This document shows positions 25,518 through 34,061 of a stretch of 64,000 bases of DNA, one piece after another (positions within the stretch are counted from its first letter, which is position 1; every line of letters begins with the position of its first letter). The notes beneath the pieces were generated by a model that was given only the letters and a program-made list of their open reading frames with translations, searched no databases and was not told where the DNA came from. Source of the DNA: an uncultured Clostridia bacterium (lineage in GTDB: Bacteria > Bacillota > Clostridia > Christensenellales > CAAEEZ01); assembly GCA_934365195.1 (NCBI GenBank), contig CAKRNA010000001.1:186001-250000 (forward strand). Direction: 5' to 3'. A program made the position numbers and the translations under genes.

Positions 25518-25535
25518 CCTAACTAGGAGGCTAAT

Positions 25536-25847
25536 ATGACTAAAATTGAATGTTATACTGAAAATTGCGAGCATAATATTTGTTCAAAATGCACGGCAGG
25601 TATGGTAAGTTTTGACGAAAAAGGCAACTGCCTGTCAAAAGAAAAGCGTGCCGGCGGAATACTTGCCCAGTCCTTTGCCGATATCGAGGCAGGCAGCGAC
25701 TACGACGCTATCGATTTTGCTAGCGACATTAAGTGCGAAAACGACCATTGCACCTACAATACCTACTGTGCTTGCTGTAACGAATATATAAAAGTGGACG
25801 ACGGCATAATTAAAACCTGTTGCGTAACAAAAAAGAAGAAAAAATAA
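25536..25847 (+). CDS. DUF1540 double cysteine-motif protein
   Basis: 103 residues with two DUF1540 cysteine motifs: N-terminal 'CYTENCEHNICSKCTAG' and C-terminal 'CENDHCTYNTYCACC...CC', twelve cysteines in all, suggesting metal binding. It ends with a run of lysines. Function unknown. AGGAGG precedes the ATG. The promoter motif is shared with the SpoIIQ-like operon, which hints at forespore expression. It shares a bidirectional terminator with convergent rplL. Confidence 0.85.
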   Translation: MTKIECYTENCEHNICSKCTAGMVSFDEKGNCLSKEKRAGGILAQSFADIEAGSDYDAIDFASDIKCENDHCTYNTYCACCNEYIKVDDGIIKTCCVTKKKKK

Positions 25848-25859
25848 CGCTTTAAAAAG

Positions 25860-25887
25860 AAAAAAGACCACAAAAGTGGTCTTTTTT
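25860..25887. terminator. bidirectional terminator between DUF1540 gene and rplL
   Basis: AAAAAAGACCAC pairs perfectly with GTGGTCTTTTTT (12 bp, AAAA loop). A-runs and T-runs on both sides make it functional in both directions. Confidence 0.9.
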
Positions 25888-25906
25888 AACAAATTTATTA
25901 GGTTAA

Positions 25907-26281
25907 TTATTTAAGTTCGATAGTAGCGCCAACTTCCTTGAATTTAGCAACCATCTCGTCTGCTGCTTCTTTAGCAACTGCTTCTTTAATGGTTGAAGGA
26001 GCGCCGTCTACTAATGCTTTAGCATCGCCTAGAGGCAAACCGGTAACTTCTCTAACTACTTTGATAACCTTAATCTTTTGGTCACCAACTTCTTTTAGAA
26101 CTACGTCAAACTCGGTTTTCTCTTCTGCTGCAGGAGCGGCTGCACCACCTGCTGCAGGTGCTGCTACTGCCATAGCGGCTGCGCTAACGCCAAACTCTTC
26201 TTCGATTGCCTTAACGAAATCGTTAAGTTCCATAACGGTCATACCTTTAATTTCTTCTATCATTTTTGCAATATCTGCCAT
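25907..26281 (-). CDS. rplL: 50S ribosomal protein L7/L12
   Basis: 124 residues. N-terminal dimerisation helices, Ala/Gly-rich hinge 'AAPAAGGAAAPAAEEK' and C-terminal factor-binding domain 'FDVVLKEVGDQKIKVIKVVRE', which recruits EF-Tu and EF-G. An in-frame TTG five codons upstream is rejected because GGAGG lies 8 nt before the ATG at 26281. Last gene of the L11-L12 cluster; rpoB does not follow, unlike the usual arrangement. Confidence 0.97.
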   Translation of the reverse strand: MADIAKMIEEIKGMTVMELNDFVKAIEEEFGVSAAAMAVAAPAAGGAAAPAAEEKTEFDVVLKEVGDQKIKVIKVVREVTGLPLGDAKALVDGAPSTIKEAVAKEAADEMVAKFKEVGATIELK

Positions 26282-26309
26282 TTTTATATCCTCCAAAAAT
26301 TTCTAATAA

Positions 26310-26801
26310 TTATTCTGCTTTTTGCTCTGCTACTTGTTTCAAAGCGACTGCAAGTCCACTTAGGCCGCTCTTCAACAAACCACAAATTTGTCCAAGTAAA
26401 ACTTCTTTACCAGGGATTGCCGAGATAGTCTCAACACCTGCTTTATCGATAAATTTACCCTCGAACATACCACATTTGGTCTCTAATGCCTTAATAGTTT
26501 TAGCCGACTCTACCATTATTTTTGCTGCTTGCATTTCGTCGCCGTTAGCAAACGCAATAGCGGTAGTACCTTCTAGATAACTGTCAAAGTCGTTAATTCC
26601 CAAATCATTGAACGCAATTTTAACAAGTCTGTTCTTCAAAACTTTATACTCTACGTTTGCTTCTCTGCATTTTTTACGAAGTTCGGTATCGTCTAAAACG
26701 TTGATTCCCTTGTAGTCAACCAAAACCAAAGACTTAGCATTTTGAATCTTTTGTTTGATTTCTTCTACGACTTGCTTTTTGTTTTCTAATGCTGCTGACA
26801 T
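26310..26801 (-). CDS. rplJ: 50S ribosomal protein L10
   Basis: 163 residues, starting MSAALENKKQVVEEIKQKI; anchors L7/L12 dimers to the stalk base. Contains 'VLVDYKGINVLDDTELRKKCREANV'. It is preceded by a recognisable L10 leader, so autoregulation by the L10-L12 complex is expected. Positioned 28 nt before rplL. Confidence 0.97.
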   Translation of the reverse strand: MSAALENKKQVVEEIKQKIQNAKSLVLVDYKGINVLDDTELRKKCREANVEYKVLKNRLVKIAFNDLGINDFDSYLEGTTAIAFANGDEMQAAKIMVESAKTIKALETKCGMFEGKFIDKAGVETISAIPGKEVLLGQICGLLKSGLSGLAVALKQVAEQKAE

Positions 26802-26840
26802 CGTTACCTCCTATATAAATTTGTTATTTCTAAATAAATA

Positions 26841-26936
26841 GTGCCTTATTCAAAAAGACCGAATAAGGCACAATGCTACTTTACTTGTTTCCTCGGTAAG
26901 TATCTATTATGCCCTAAGGCGCTTACGGTCTTTGGA
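26841..26936 (-). promoter_or_regulatory. ribosomal protein L10 leader with downstream hairpin
   Basis: The minus-strand RNA between rplA and rplJ contains the L10-leader sequence pattern AAAGACCGTAAGCGCC, then TTAGGGC, then CTTACCGAGG (26881-26936). A perfect 11-bp hairpin GTGCCTTATTC/GAATAAGGCAC follows (26841-26871). Its loop GGTCTTT is complementary to AAAGACC at the leader's 5' side. L10 binding to such leaders represses rplJL; the extra pairing is my reading. Confidence 0.8.
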
Positions 26937-26985
26937 TATTTAATTCTTTATTATTATAGATAATTACCAAACGTTTGTCAAGCAA

Positions 26986-27669
26986 TTAACCTCTATAAGT
27001 TACTTTTACACCGGGGCCCATCGTACTAGAAAGGCTAATAGATTTAACGTATTGACCTTTTGCTGCTGCCGGCTTAGCCTTGATAATAGCATCCATCAAA
27101 GTAGTGTAGTTTTCAACAAGTTTTTCTTGTCCGAAAGACTTCTTACCGATAGGACAGTGAATGATAGCAGATTTGTCTACTCTGTACTCAACTTTACCTG
27201 ATTTAATCTCGTTGATTGCTTTTGCAACGTCCATAGTAACAGTACCGCTCTTAGGGTTAGGCATCAAGCCCTTAGGACCTAACACACGACCTAATTTACC
27301 AACGAATCTCATCATATCAGGGGTGGTAACTACAACGTCGTAATCTACCCAACCGCCTTCGATTTTAGGTATAAGTTCTTCACCGCCAACGTAATCAGCA
27401 CCTGCTTGAACGGCTGCATCTGCTTGAGGTCCTTTTGCAAGAACTAAAACTTTTACAGATTTACCGGTTCCGTTAGGAAGTACAACTACGCCACGAACTT
27501 GTTGGTCAGCGTGACGAGGGTCAACGCCTAGTCTTACGTGAAGTTCGATAGTTTCGTCAAACTTTGCTTTTGCAGTTTGAAGTACAACGTCCATAGCCTC
27601 ACTTTCAGTATATTGTTTGGTTTTGTCGATTAGTTTTACAGAATCAACGTAATTTTTACCTTTTTTCAT
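26986..27669 (-). CDS. rplA: 50S ribosomal protein L1
   Basis: 227 residues from MKKGKNYVDSVK. Contains 'GVVVLPNGTGKSVKVLVLAKG' and the signature 'LGRVLGPKGLMPNPKSGTV'. L1 forms the E-site stalk. Two ATGs lie close together; the second (27669) sits 8 nt from AGGAGG while the first is only 2 nt away, so the second is used. L1 is probably also the translational repressor of the rplK-rplA transcript. Confidence 0.97.
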   Translation of the reverse strand: MKKGKNYVDSVKLIDKTKQYTESEAMDVVLQTAKAKFDETIELHVRLGVDPRHADQQVRGVVVLPNGTGKSVKVLVLAKGPQADAAVQAGADYVGGEELIPKIEGGWVDYDVVVTTPDMMRFVGKLGRVLGPKGLMPNPKSGTVTMDVAKAINEIKSGKVEYRVDKSAIIHCPIGKKSFGQEKLVENYTTLMDAIIKAKPAAAKGQYVKSISLSSTMGPGVKVTYRG

Positions 27670-27684
27670 TTTCATATCCTCCTA

Positions 27685-28110
27685 CTAATCTTCAACGGTA
27701 ACGCCCATAGAACGAGCAGTACCGGCAACCATACTCATAGCAGCCTCGATAGAAGCAGCGTTTAAGTCAGGCATTTTCGTTTCAGCGATTTCTCTAACTT
27801 GTGCTTTGGTTAGTTTTGCTACTTTAACTGAATTTGGCTTAGCAGAAGCCGTGTCAATACCACATGCCTTTTTAATTAGAACAGGCGTAGGTGGGGTTTT
27901 CAAAATAAAAGTGAAAGAACGATCTGCATAAATCGTGATAACGCAAGGGATAATAAGACCTACTTTGTCTTGAGTTTTTGCGTTAAATTCTTTCGTAAAG
28001 CCCGGAAGGTTAATACCGAAAGGACCAAGAGTAGAACCTACTGGTGGGCCCGGAGTTGCTTTACCTGCCGGTAATTGTAATTTTACTACTGCCGTAATTT
28101 TCTTTGCCAT
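27685..28110 (-). CDS. rplK: 50S ribosomal protein L11
   Basis: 141 residues from MAKKITAVVKLQLPAGKATPGPP, normal for L11 of the GTPase-associated centre. The frame stays open 23 codons upstream, through the leader region, but AGGAGG 8 nt before the ATG at 28110 decides the start. It follows nusG with a structured gap. Confidence 0.97.
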   Translation of the reverse strand: MAKKITAVVKLQLPAGKATPGPPVGSTLGPFGINLPGFTKEFNAKTQDKVGLIIPCVITIYADRSFTFILKTPPTPVLIKKACGIDTASAKPNSVKVAKLTKAQVREIAETKMPDLNAASIEAAMSMVAGTARSMGVTVED

Positions 28111-28136
28111 AGCGAATACCTCCTTCACTACACAAA

Positions 28137-28195
28137 CGTGGTTTCTCGAACGCATGAAAAGATTTACGCTCTCCCACATAATACCCTAAGGTATT
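28137..28195 (-). promoter_or_regulatory. structured rplK leader, candidate L1 binding site
   Basis: On the minus strand, a small hairpin AATACC/GGGTATT is followed by GTGGGAGAGCG ... GCGTTCGAGAAACCAC, where GTGG and CCAC can pair. Such GTGGGA/ACCAC elements resemble the 23S rRNA site bound by L1 and are found before rplK in other bacteria. The structure was judged by eye only. Confidence 0.45.
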
Positions 28196-28217
28196 ACTAA
28201 TATTTTTCCGTAAAATA

Positions 28218-28742
28218 TTAGATTTTTTCCACTTGGTTAAAATCAAGTTCAACGGTAGTCTCACGACCGAACATTGAAACGACTACTTTAACCTTTTGTT
28301 TGTCGCCAAGTACCTCGACAACTTCACCGGGGAATCCCTCTAGTGCACCGGAGATAACTTGGATATTGTCTCCTACCTTAATGTCAAAGTCCTCAACCGC
28401 AATCTCTTCTAGTCCCATTCTTCTTACTTCGTCGTTAGAAATAGGAACAGGTCTGCCTTTTGGACCGACAAAACCGGTAACGCCCCTAGTATTAGTGATT
28501 AAGTACCAAATCTCGTTGGTATAAATCATTTTTACAAAAACGTAACCTTTGAATTTTTTCTTTGAAACGACCTTGCGCTTGCCGTTTTTTTCAACGATAT
28601 CGTCCTCAACCGGTATTCTTATGTCGAAAATTTTATCTTGAAGATTGTTATTTTCAATCATATTACGCAGGTTGGTTTCTACCATATTTTCATAAGATGA
28701 ATATGTGTGGATTACATACCATTTTGCTTCATTATTATCCAT
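28218..28742 (-). CDS. nusG: transcription elongation/antitermination factor NusG
   Basis: 174 residues. N-terminal NGN domain 'KWYVIHTYSSYENMVETNL' with 'KFKGYVFVKM' and 'NTRGVTGFVG', and C-terminal KOW domain 'KVGDNIQVISGALEGFPGEVVEV'. It binds RNA polymerase and links to ribosome or Rho. Positioned between secE and rplK as in most bacteria. AGGAAGAG precedes the ATG. Confidence 0.97.
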   Translation of the reverse strand: MDNNEAKWYVIHTYSSYENMVETNLRNMIENNNLQDKIFDIRIPVEDDIVEKNGKRKVVSKKKFKGYVFVKMIYTNEIWYLITNTRGVTGFVGPKGRPVPISNDEVRRMGLEEIAVEDFDIKVGDNIQVISGALEGFPGEVVEVLGDKQKVKVVVSMFGRETTVELDFNQVEKI

Positions 28743-28753
28743 TATACTCTTCC

Positions 28754-29014
28754 TTATGCTTTAACTAATAATCCCAGCAAGAATGCCAGTAAACTGTCAA
28801 ATCCCCAAATAACTAAGAAGAACACCAAAACAACAACTAAAACGATAAGCGTATTTTTACCTACTGTTTTAGCCTCAGGCCAAGTAATTTTTTTAAGTTC
28901 AGACCAAAATTCCTTGAATTTTCTGCCCGTTCTTTTGAAAAAACCTTCTTTATTCTCCTTATTTTTTACAGGAGTATTCTTTTTTTCCTTTTTATCGGAT
29001 TTAGTTTGTTCCAT
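28754..29014 (-). CDS. secE: preprotein translocase subunit SecE
   Basis: 86 residues: a lysine-rich N-terminal segment, amphipathic helix 'FKEFWSELKKITWPEAKTVGKNT' and one membrane helix at about 59-80. This is the short single-span Gram-positive form. It clamps SecY in the translocon. 11 nt before nusG. Confidence 0.95.
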   Translation of the reverse strand: MEQTKSDKKEKKNTPVKNKENKEGFFKRTGRKFKEFWSELKKITWPEAKTVGKNTLIVLVVVLVFFLVIWGFDSLLAFLLGLLVKA

Positions 29015-29028
29015 TAAAAACCTCCCGA

Positions 29029-29193
29029 TTATTTGGTTTCTTTATGAGTTGTAGTCTTTTTGCAGAATTTACAATATTTTTGCAATTCCATTCTGTCAGG
29101 AGTATTTTTCTTGTTTTTCGTACTGGTATAGTTACGATGTTTACATTCCGTACACGCTAAGGTAATCTTGGTTGTATTTGTTCCCGCAGCCAC
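29029..29193 (-). CDS. rpmG: 50S ribosomal protein L33
   Basis: 54 residues with four zinc cysteines: 'ACTECKHRN' and 'KYCKFCKK', so the zinc-binding type. I start it at a GTG (29193) because GGAGG lies 7 nt upstream, giving an N-terminus of (M)AAGTNTTKITLACTEC. An open frame continues 8 codons further up but without a site. Unlike the common arrangement, no tRNA-Trp gene lies between rpmG and secE. Confidence 0.93.
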   Translation of the reverse strand: MAAGTNTTKITLACTECKHRNYTSTKNKKNTPDRMELQKYCKFCKKTTTHKETK

Positions 29194-29349
29194 AGTAACA
29201 CCTCCATAAATACGCAAAAAAATGCGTAAACACTCAAACCCCTACATATTTATAAGGATTTTGTGTAATCATTATCTCTCTTAAATTTATCGCCTGCGTG
29301 CCTAATTAAAGGCACGCATAACGATTATTTTATGAATTTGCAGATAATA

Positions 29350-30561
29350 TTAGCCTAAAATTTTTGCTACAACGCCTGAACCAACGGTTCTTCCGCCTTC
29401 ACGGATAGCGAAACGAAGACCTTCTTCGATAGCGATTGGGGTAATCAAAGTGATTTCCATATCGATGTTATCGCCAGGCATAACCATCTCAACGCCTTCC
29501 GGAAGTTTGATAGAACCGGTAACGTCGGTAGTTCTGAAGTAGAATTGTGGACGATATCCATCAAAGAAAGGAGTATGTCTTCCACCTTCTTCTTTAGTTA
29601 GAACGTAAACTTGAGAAGTGAAGTGAGTGTGAGGGTTGATTGAACCCGGTTTAGCAAGAACTTGTCCTCTTTCGATATCAGTTCTTTGAACACCTCTTAG
29701 AAGTGCACCGATGTTATCACCAGCGTATGCTTCGTCAAGAAGTTTTCTAAACATTTCGATACCGGTAATAACGGTTTCGGTAGGTTGATCTTGTAGTCCA
29801 ACGATTTGAACTTTATCTTGCATCTTCAAGCATCCTCTCTCTACTCTACCGGTAGCAACAGTACCACGACCGGTAATAGTAAATACGTCCTCAACCGGCA
29901 TCAAGAAAGGTTTCTCGGTGTCACGGATAGGAGCAGGGATATACTCGTCAACAGCGTCAAGTAAGTCAGCGATTGCTTTAACCCACTCAGAGTCAGCCTC
30001 GGTCTTACCTGCTTGTAAATCTTCGATTGCTTTAGCAGCAGAACCGATGATGATAGGGGTATCGTCGCCAGGGAAATCGTACTCGTTTAGAAGTTCTCTG
30101 ATATCCATCTCTACTAATTCAAGAAGTTCTGGATCGTCAACCAAGTCTTTCTTGTTCATGAATACAACGATCTTTGGAACGCCAACTTGTCTTGCAAGCA
30201 AGATGTGCTCTCTAGTTTGAGGCATAGGACCGTCAGAAGCAGCAACTACAAGGATAGCGCCGTCCATTTGTGCAGCACCGGTAATCATGTTCTTAACGTA
30301 GTCTGCGTGTCCTGGGCAGTCAACGTGAGCATAGTGACGGTTAGCGGTCTCGTACTCAACGTGAGAAGTGTTGATGGTAATTCCTCTTTCCTTCTCTTCC
30401 GGAGCCTTATCGATTTGGTCGTATTTCATTGCTTCAGCATTACCCTTAGATGCGCAGTACATGGTGATAGCAGCAGTCAAAGTGGTCTTACCGTGGTCAA
30501 CGTGACCAATGGTTCCGATGTTTACATGGGGTTTGTTTCTTTCAAATTTAGCCTTTGCCAT
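29350..30561 (-). CDS. tuf: elongation factor Tu
   Basis: 403-residue GTPase delivering aminoacyl-tRNA. G1 'GHVDHGKTT' at about residues 18-26, G3 'DCPGH', G4 'NKKD', then two beta-barrel domains, ending in 'VVAKILG'. AGGAGG precedes the ATG, with an extended -10 (TGATATAAT) about 50 nt upstream that may give tuf its own transcripts. The gene carries seven CATG/GATC sites in 1.2 kb, far more than the rest of the window. Confidence 0.98.
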   Translation of the reverse strand: MAKAKFERNKPHVNIGTIGHVDHGKTTLTAAITMYCASKGNAEAMKYDQIDKAPEEKERGITINTSHVEYETANRHYAHVDCPGHADYVKNMITGAAQMDGAILVVAASDGPMPQTREHILLARQVGVPKIVVFMNKKDLVDDPELLELVEMDIRELLNEYDFPGDDTPIIIGSAAKAIEDLQAGKTEADSEWVKAIADLLDAVDEYIPAPIRDTEKPFLMPVEDVFTITGRGTVATGRVERGCLKMQDKVQIVGLQDQPTETVITGIEMFRKLLDEAYAGDNIGALLRGVQRTDIERGQVLAKPGSINPHTHFTSQVYVLTKEEGGRHTPFFDGYRPQFYFRTTDVTGSIKLPEGVEMVMPGDNIDMEITLITPIAIEEGLRFAIREGGRTVGSGVVAKILG

Positions 30562-30609
30562 TTTGAAATTCCTCCTACAAATTCTTATTTTTTATTTATT
30601 GTATTTATT

Positions 30610-30618
30610 ATTATATCA
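30610..30618 (-). promoter_or_regulatory. possible extended -10 promoter before tuf
   Basis: TGA-TATAAT on the minus strand between fusA and tuf. No good -35 at the expected distance. Independent tuf expression is plausible because EF-Tu is needed in excess over EF-G. Confidence 0.35.
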
Positions 30619-30640
30619 TAATTGCATAAAATATGCTATA

Positions 30641-32716
30641 TTATTTTTTTGCTCTTTCGCCGATAATTTTTTCAGCAATGCTGTTTGGCACTTCGGCATA
30701 GTGCGAGAATTGCATCGAGTAGTTACCTCTACCTTGGGTGCAACTTCTTAGGTCGGTTGCGTAACCGAACATTTCAGATAGTGGAACGTCAGCAGATACA
30801 AGTTGTACACCGTTAGACATTTCCATACCTTTTAATTGTCCACGACGAGAGTTTAATCCTCCCATTACGTCGCCAAGATATTCGTCCGGAAGCGTAACGT
30901 CTACTTTCATGATAGGCTCAAGTAGTACAGGGTTTGCTGCCTTAGCAGCCTCTTTGAATGCCATAGAACCTGCAATCTTGAACGCCATTTCTGACGAGTC
31001 AACTTCGTGGTAACTACCGTCGATAACGGTTGCCTTAAAGTCAACGGTTTCATATCCTGCAAGCACACCGCATTGACTAGCCTCCATAATACCTGCTTGA
31101 ACAGCCGGTATATACTCTTTTGGAATACTTCCGCCAACGGTCTTATCCTCAAATTGAGTGCCCGTACCCGGCTCTAATGGTTCAAGTATGATTACGCAAT
31201 GTCCGTATTGACCTTTACCACCGGATTGACGAACGAACTTGCCTTCTTTTTGAACGGTCTTTTTAATAGACTCACGATAAGCAACTTGTGGTTTACCAAC
31301 GTTAGCCTCAACCTTAAATTCACGAAGAAGTCTGTCTACGATAATATCAAGGTGAAGTTCGCCCATACCTGCGATAATGGTTTGTCCTGTCTCTTGGTTG
31401 GTGTAAGTTTTGAAAGTAGGATCTTCTTCGGCAAGTTTAACAAGCGCTAGTCCCATTTTCTCTTGACCTGCTTTGGTCTTAGGCTCGATAGCAACGTTAA
31501 TAACAGGATCAGGGAATTCCATATCTTCCAAAATAACAGGATGGTCAGGGTCACACAAACTGTTACCGGTAGTAGATTCTTTAAGCCCTACGATTGCAAC
31601 TATATCACCGGCGTAAGCCTCGGTAATATCTTGTCTTTCGTTAGCGTGCATTCTTACGATACGGCCTACTCTTTCCTTCTTGCCCTTAGACGAGTTCAAG
31701 ATGTAAGAACCTGTGCTAAGTACACCTGAGTAAATACGAACGAATGCAAGTTTACCTACGAACTTATCGGTCATAACCTTAAATAGCAATGCGCTAAACG
31801 GCTCCTCGTCGCTAGAATGTCTAACTTCCGGCTTACCGTCTAAGGTAGTACCTTCGATACTTGGGATATCAATAGGTGATGGCAAGTAATCGATAATAGC
31901 GTTTAGTAGGTTTTGAACACCCTTATTTCTGTATGCGCTACCGCACATAACCGGGGTGATTTTCATAGCGATGGTAGACCTTCTTAAAGCGGTTTTGATA
32001 TCCTCAACGGTGATTTCCTCTTCCATTAAGAATTTCTCTGCGATATCGTCGTCGGTATCGGCAAGTGCCTCGATAAGAGTTTGTCTTGCCTCACTAGCCT
32101 CCTCTTTCATATCGGCAGGAATTTCAGCGGTGTGGAATTGAGTACCTAGGTCGTTATCATAAATAACGGCGTCCTCAGTAATCAAGTCGATAATACCAAC
32201 GAAAGTGTCCTCTTTACCGATAGGTAATTCGATAGGAACAGCGTTTGCTTTAAGTCTGGTTTTCATCATTTCTACCGCATTGTAGAAGTTTGCACCGATA
32301 ACGTCCATTTTGTTTACGAATGCAATTCTTGGTACACGGTATTTATCTGCTTGTCTCCAAACGGTTTCAGATTGAGGCTCAACACCGCCCTTAGCACAGA
32401 ACAAAGCAACTGCTCCGTCTAGTACTCTAAGGCTTCTTTCAACCTCTACGGTAAAGTCAACGTGGCCCGGGGTATCAATGATATTGATGCAATGATCTGC
32501 CCAATGACAAGTAGTAGCAGCAGAAGTAATGGTAATACCTCTCTCTTGCTCTTGCTCCATCCAGTCCATAGTTGCAGCGCCGTCGTGGGTTTCACCTAAT
32601 TTGTGAGTTTTTCCTGTATAGAATAGGATACGCTCGGTAGTGGTGGTTTTACCTGCGTCGATGTGCGCCATAATACCGATATTTCTAGTTTTCTCTAAAG
32701 AATATTCTCTTGACAT
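30641..32716 (-). CDS. fusA: elongation factor G
   Basis: 691-residue translocation GTPase. G1 'AHIDAGKTTTTERIL', G2/G3 'ERGITITSAATTC' and 'DTPGHVDFT', G4 'NKMD', then domains II-V, including domain IV 'VRQSGGKGQYGHC' and 'GLNSRRGQL'. Standard length for EF-G1. In the classical order rpsL, rpsG, fusA, tuf. Confidence 0.98.
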   Translation of the reverse strand: MSREYSLEKTRNIGIMAHIDAGKTTTTERILFYTGKTHKLGETHDGAATMDWMEQEQERGITITSAATTCHWADHCINIIDTPGHVDFTVEVERSLRVLDGAVALFCAKGGVEPQSETVWRQADKYRVPRIAFVNKMDVIGANFYNAVEMMKTRLKANAVPIELPIGKEDTFVGIIDLITEDAVIYDNDLGTQFHTAEIPADMKEEASEARQTLIEALADTDDDIAEKFLMEEEITVEDIKTALRRSTIAMKITPVMCGSAYRNKGVQNLLNAIIDYLPSPIDIPSIEGTTLDGKPEVRHSSDEEPFSALLFKVMTDKFVGKLAFVRIYSGVLSTGSYILNSSKGKKERVGRIVRMHANERQDITEAYAGDIVAIVGLKESTTGNSLCDPDHPVILEDMEFPDPVINVAIEPKTKAGQEKMGLALVKLAEEDPTFKTYTNQETGQTIIAGMGELHLDIIVDRLLREFKVEANVGKPQVAYRESIKKTVQKEGKFVRQSGGKGQYGHCVIILEPLEPGTGTQFEDKTVGGSIPKEYIPAVQAGIMEASQCGVLAGYETVDFKATVIDGSYHEVDSSEMAFKIAGSMAFKEAAKAANPVLLEPIMKVDVTLPDEYLGDVMGGLNSRRGQLKGMEMSNGVQLVSADVPLSEMFGYATDLRSCTQGRGNYSMQFSHYAEVPNSIAEKIIGERAKK

Positions 32717-32742
32717 TTATTCCTCCTACACTACGTCGGGGA

Positions 32743-33213
32743 TTACCAACGATAGTGAGCAAATGCTTTGTTAGCCTCTGCCATACGATGCGTGTCTTCC
32801 TTCTTCTTAACAGCAGCACCGGTATTGTTGTAAGCGTCCATGATTTCGCCGGCTAGTCTAGCGTCCATATTTTTCTCGCCCCTCTTTCTTGCGAAAAGAA
32901 CTAGCCATCTAATACCAAGCGTTTGTCTTCTGTCAGGTCTGATTTCAAGTGGAACTTGGTAGGTAGAACCACCAACTCTTCTTGCTTTAACCTCTAACAC
33001 AGGCATAATGTTTTCTAATGCCTTGTTAAATACATCCATAGGATTTAGTGATAATTTTTGTTCAATTATTTCAAAAGCGTCATAAACGATAGTTTGCGCC
33101 GTACCTCTTTTTCCGTCGTACATAACTTGGTTGATTAACTTGGTAATAACCTTGCTGTTATACACAGGATCAGGTAGAACGTCTCTCTTTGGGACGCCTG
33201 CTCTTCTAGGCAT
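32743..33213 (-). CDS. rpsG: 30S ribosomal protein S7
   Basis: 156 residues, full-length. Starts MPRRAGVPKRDVLPDP and contains 'YQVPLEIRPDRRQTLGIRWL' and 'KKEDTHRMAEANKAFAHYRW'. S7 nucleates assembly of the 30S head. Gap to rpsL is about 48 nt. Confidence 0.98.
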   Translation of the reverse strand: MPRRAGVPKRDVLPDPVYNSKVITKLINQVMYDGKRGTAQTIVYDAFEIIEQKLSLNPMDVFNKALENIMPVLEVKARRVGGSTYQVPLEIRPDRRQTLGIRWLVLFARKRGEKNMDARLAGEIMDAYNNTGAAVKKKEDTHRMAEANKAFAHYRW

Positions 33214-33261
33214 ATTTATTTCTCCTTTTATCTAATTTGGTTGTTTTGTCATCCGAAGCAA

Positions 33262-33633
33262 TTATTTTGCTTTCTTTGCGCCGTATTTTGATCTTGCTTG
33301 CTTTCTGTTAGCAACGCCTGCTGCGTCTAATGCACCACGAACAATGTGATATCTAACACCTGGCAAGTCTTTTACTCTTCCGCCTCTCATAAGAACAACG
33401 CTGTGCTCTTGTAGGTTATGTCCGATACCCGGAATATAAACAGTACCTTCCATACCGTTAACCAATCTAACCCTAGCGATTTTTCTAAGTGCTGAGTTTG
33501 GTTTTTTTGGAGAAGTGGTAGTTACGCTAAGGCAAACACCTCTCTTTTGAGGACAATTCTCCAAAATAGGTGAATTTGACTTTGTAACTTGTTTTTGACG
33601 GCCTTGCCTAATCAATTGATTAATTGTTGGCAT
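33262..33633 (-). CDS. rpsL: 30S ribosomal protein S12
   Basis: 123 residues, starting MPTINQLIRQGRQ. The decoding-centre loops are 'TTSPKKPNSALRK' (Lys42 equivalent wild-type) and 'VKDLPGVRYHIVRG' (Lys87 equivalent is Lys), so no classical streptomycin-resistance substitution. AGGAGG precedes the ATG. The 90-nt leader can form an imperfect hairpin (GGGTATCC with GGACACTC). Confidence 0.98.
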   Translation of the reverse strand: MPTINQLIRQGRQKQVTKSNSPILENCPQKRGVCLSVTTTSPKKPNSALRKIARVRLVNGMEGTVYIPGIGHNLQEHSVVLMRGGRVKDLPGVRYHIVRGALDAAGVANRKQARSKYGAKKAK

Positions 33634-33722
33634 TATATTACCTCCTGTAAATTTTTCGGATGAGTGTCCAGCAACCCCGAAGGATACCCATACTTATTCT
33701 GTTTAAGCACAGATGCTCGCTT

Positions 33723-33977
33723 TTAGCATTTCAGTCCGGCTACGCCCACCAGCACATCGACGTTACAATAGGAAGCAAGTAATTCTTTGGTTTGTACCTC
33801 GATTACTTTAACGCCGCATTCCTTTGCGCTTTCGGTAACGCATCTTTTGAAATAACTATCCACGTCTTTGGCGAGAATAACACACCCGATCTCGCCTTTA
33901 TCTAAACCCTTTAAAACTTGTCTTAAACCGACAACTCTTAAAGATTTGTTAGCAAGTTTTTCTTTTAACTCTTCCAT
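33723..33977 (-). CDS. L7Ae/L30e-family ribosome-associated protein
   Basis: 84 residues from MEELKEKLANKS. L7Ae-fold core: 'LRQVLKGLDKGEIGCVILAKDVD' and 'VDVLVGVAGLKC'. It corresponds to YbxF/RplGB, a kink-turn RNA-binding protein normally between rpoC and rpsL. Here it heads the str operon, while rpoBC are about 10 kb upstream. A TTG seven codons upstream is rejected because AGGA precedes the ATG. Confidence 0.88.
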   Translation of the reverse strand: MEELKEKLANKSLRVVGLRQVLKGLDKGEIGCVILAKDVDSYFKRCVTESAKECGVKVIEVQTKELLASYCNVDVLVGVAGLKC

Positions 33978-34032
33978 TATTCCTAATATTTTTGACAATA
34001 TTATAATACTTGCACCTACTACAAGTTATATC

Positions 34033-34061
34033 ATTTTATCAATATTTGAACAATATGTCAA
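34033..34061 (-). promoter_or_regulatory. promoter of the L7Ae-rpsL-rpsG-fusA-tuf operon
   Basis: TTGACA, 17 nt, TAAAAT on the minus strand, about 55 nt upstream of the first ATG. It is one of the best promoters in the window, fitting a highly expressed ribosomal operon. Confidence 0.82.

Noticed and set aside
28137..28160. GTTCGAG resembling a tRNA T-loop before rplK
   Set aside because: No acceptor, D or anticodon arm fits around it; the segment is better explained as a ribosomal-protein leader.
29295..29318. Perfect hairpin TGCGTGCC/GGCACGCA after tuf, possible terminator
   Set aside because: On the minus strand it is followed by GGCG, not a T-run, so it is not a normal intrinsic terminator; at most an mRNA processing or stability element.
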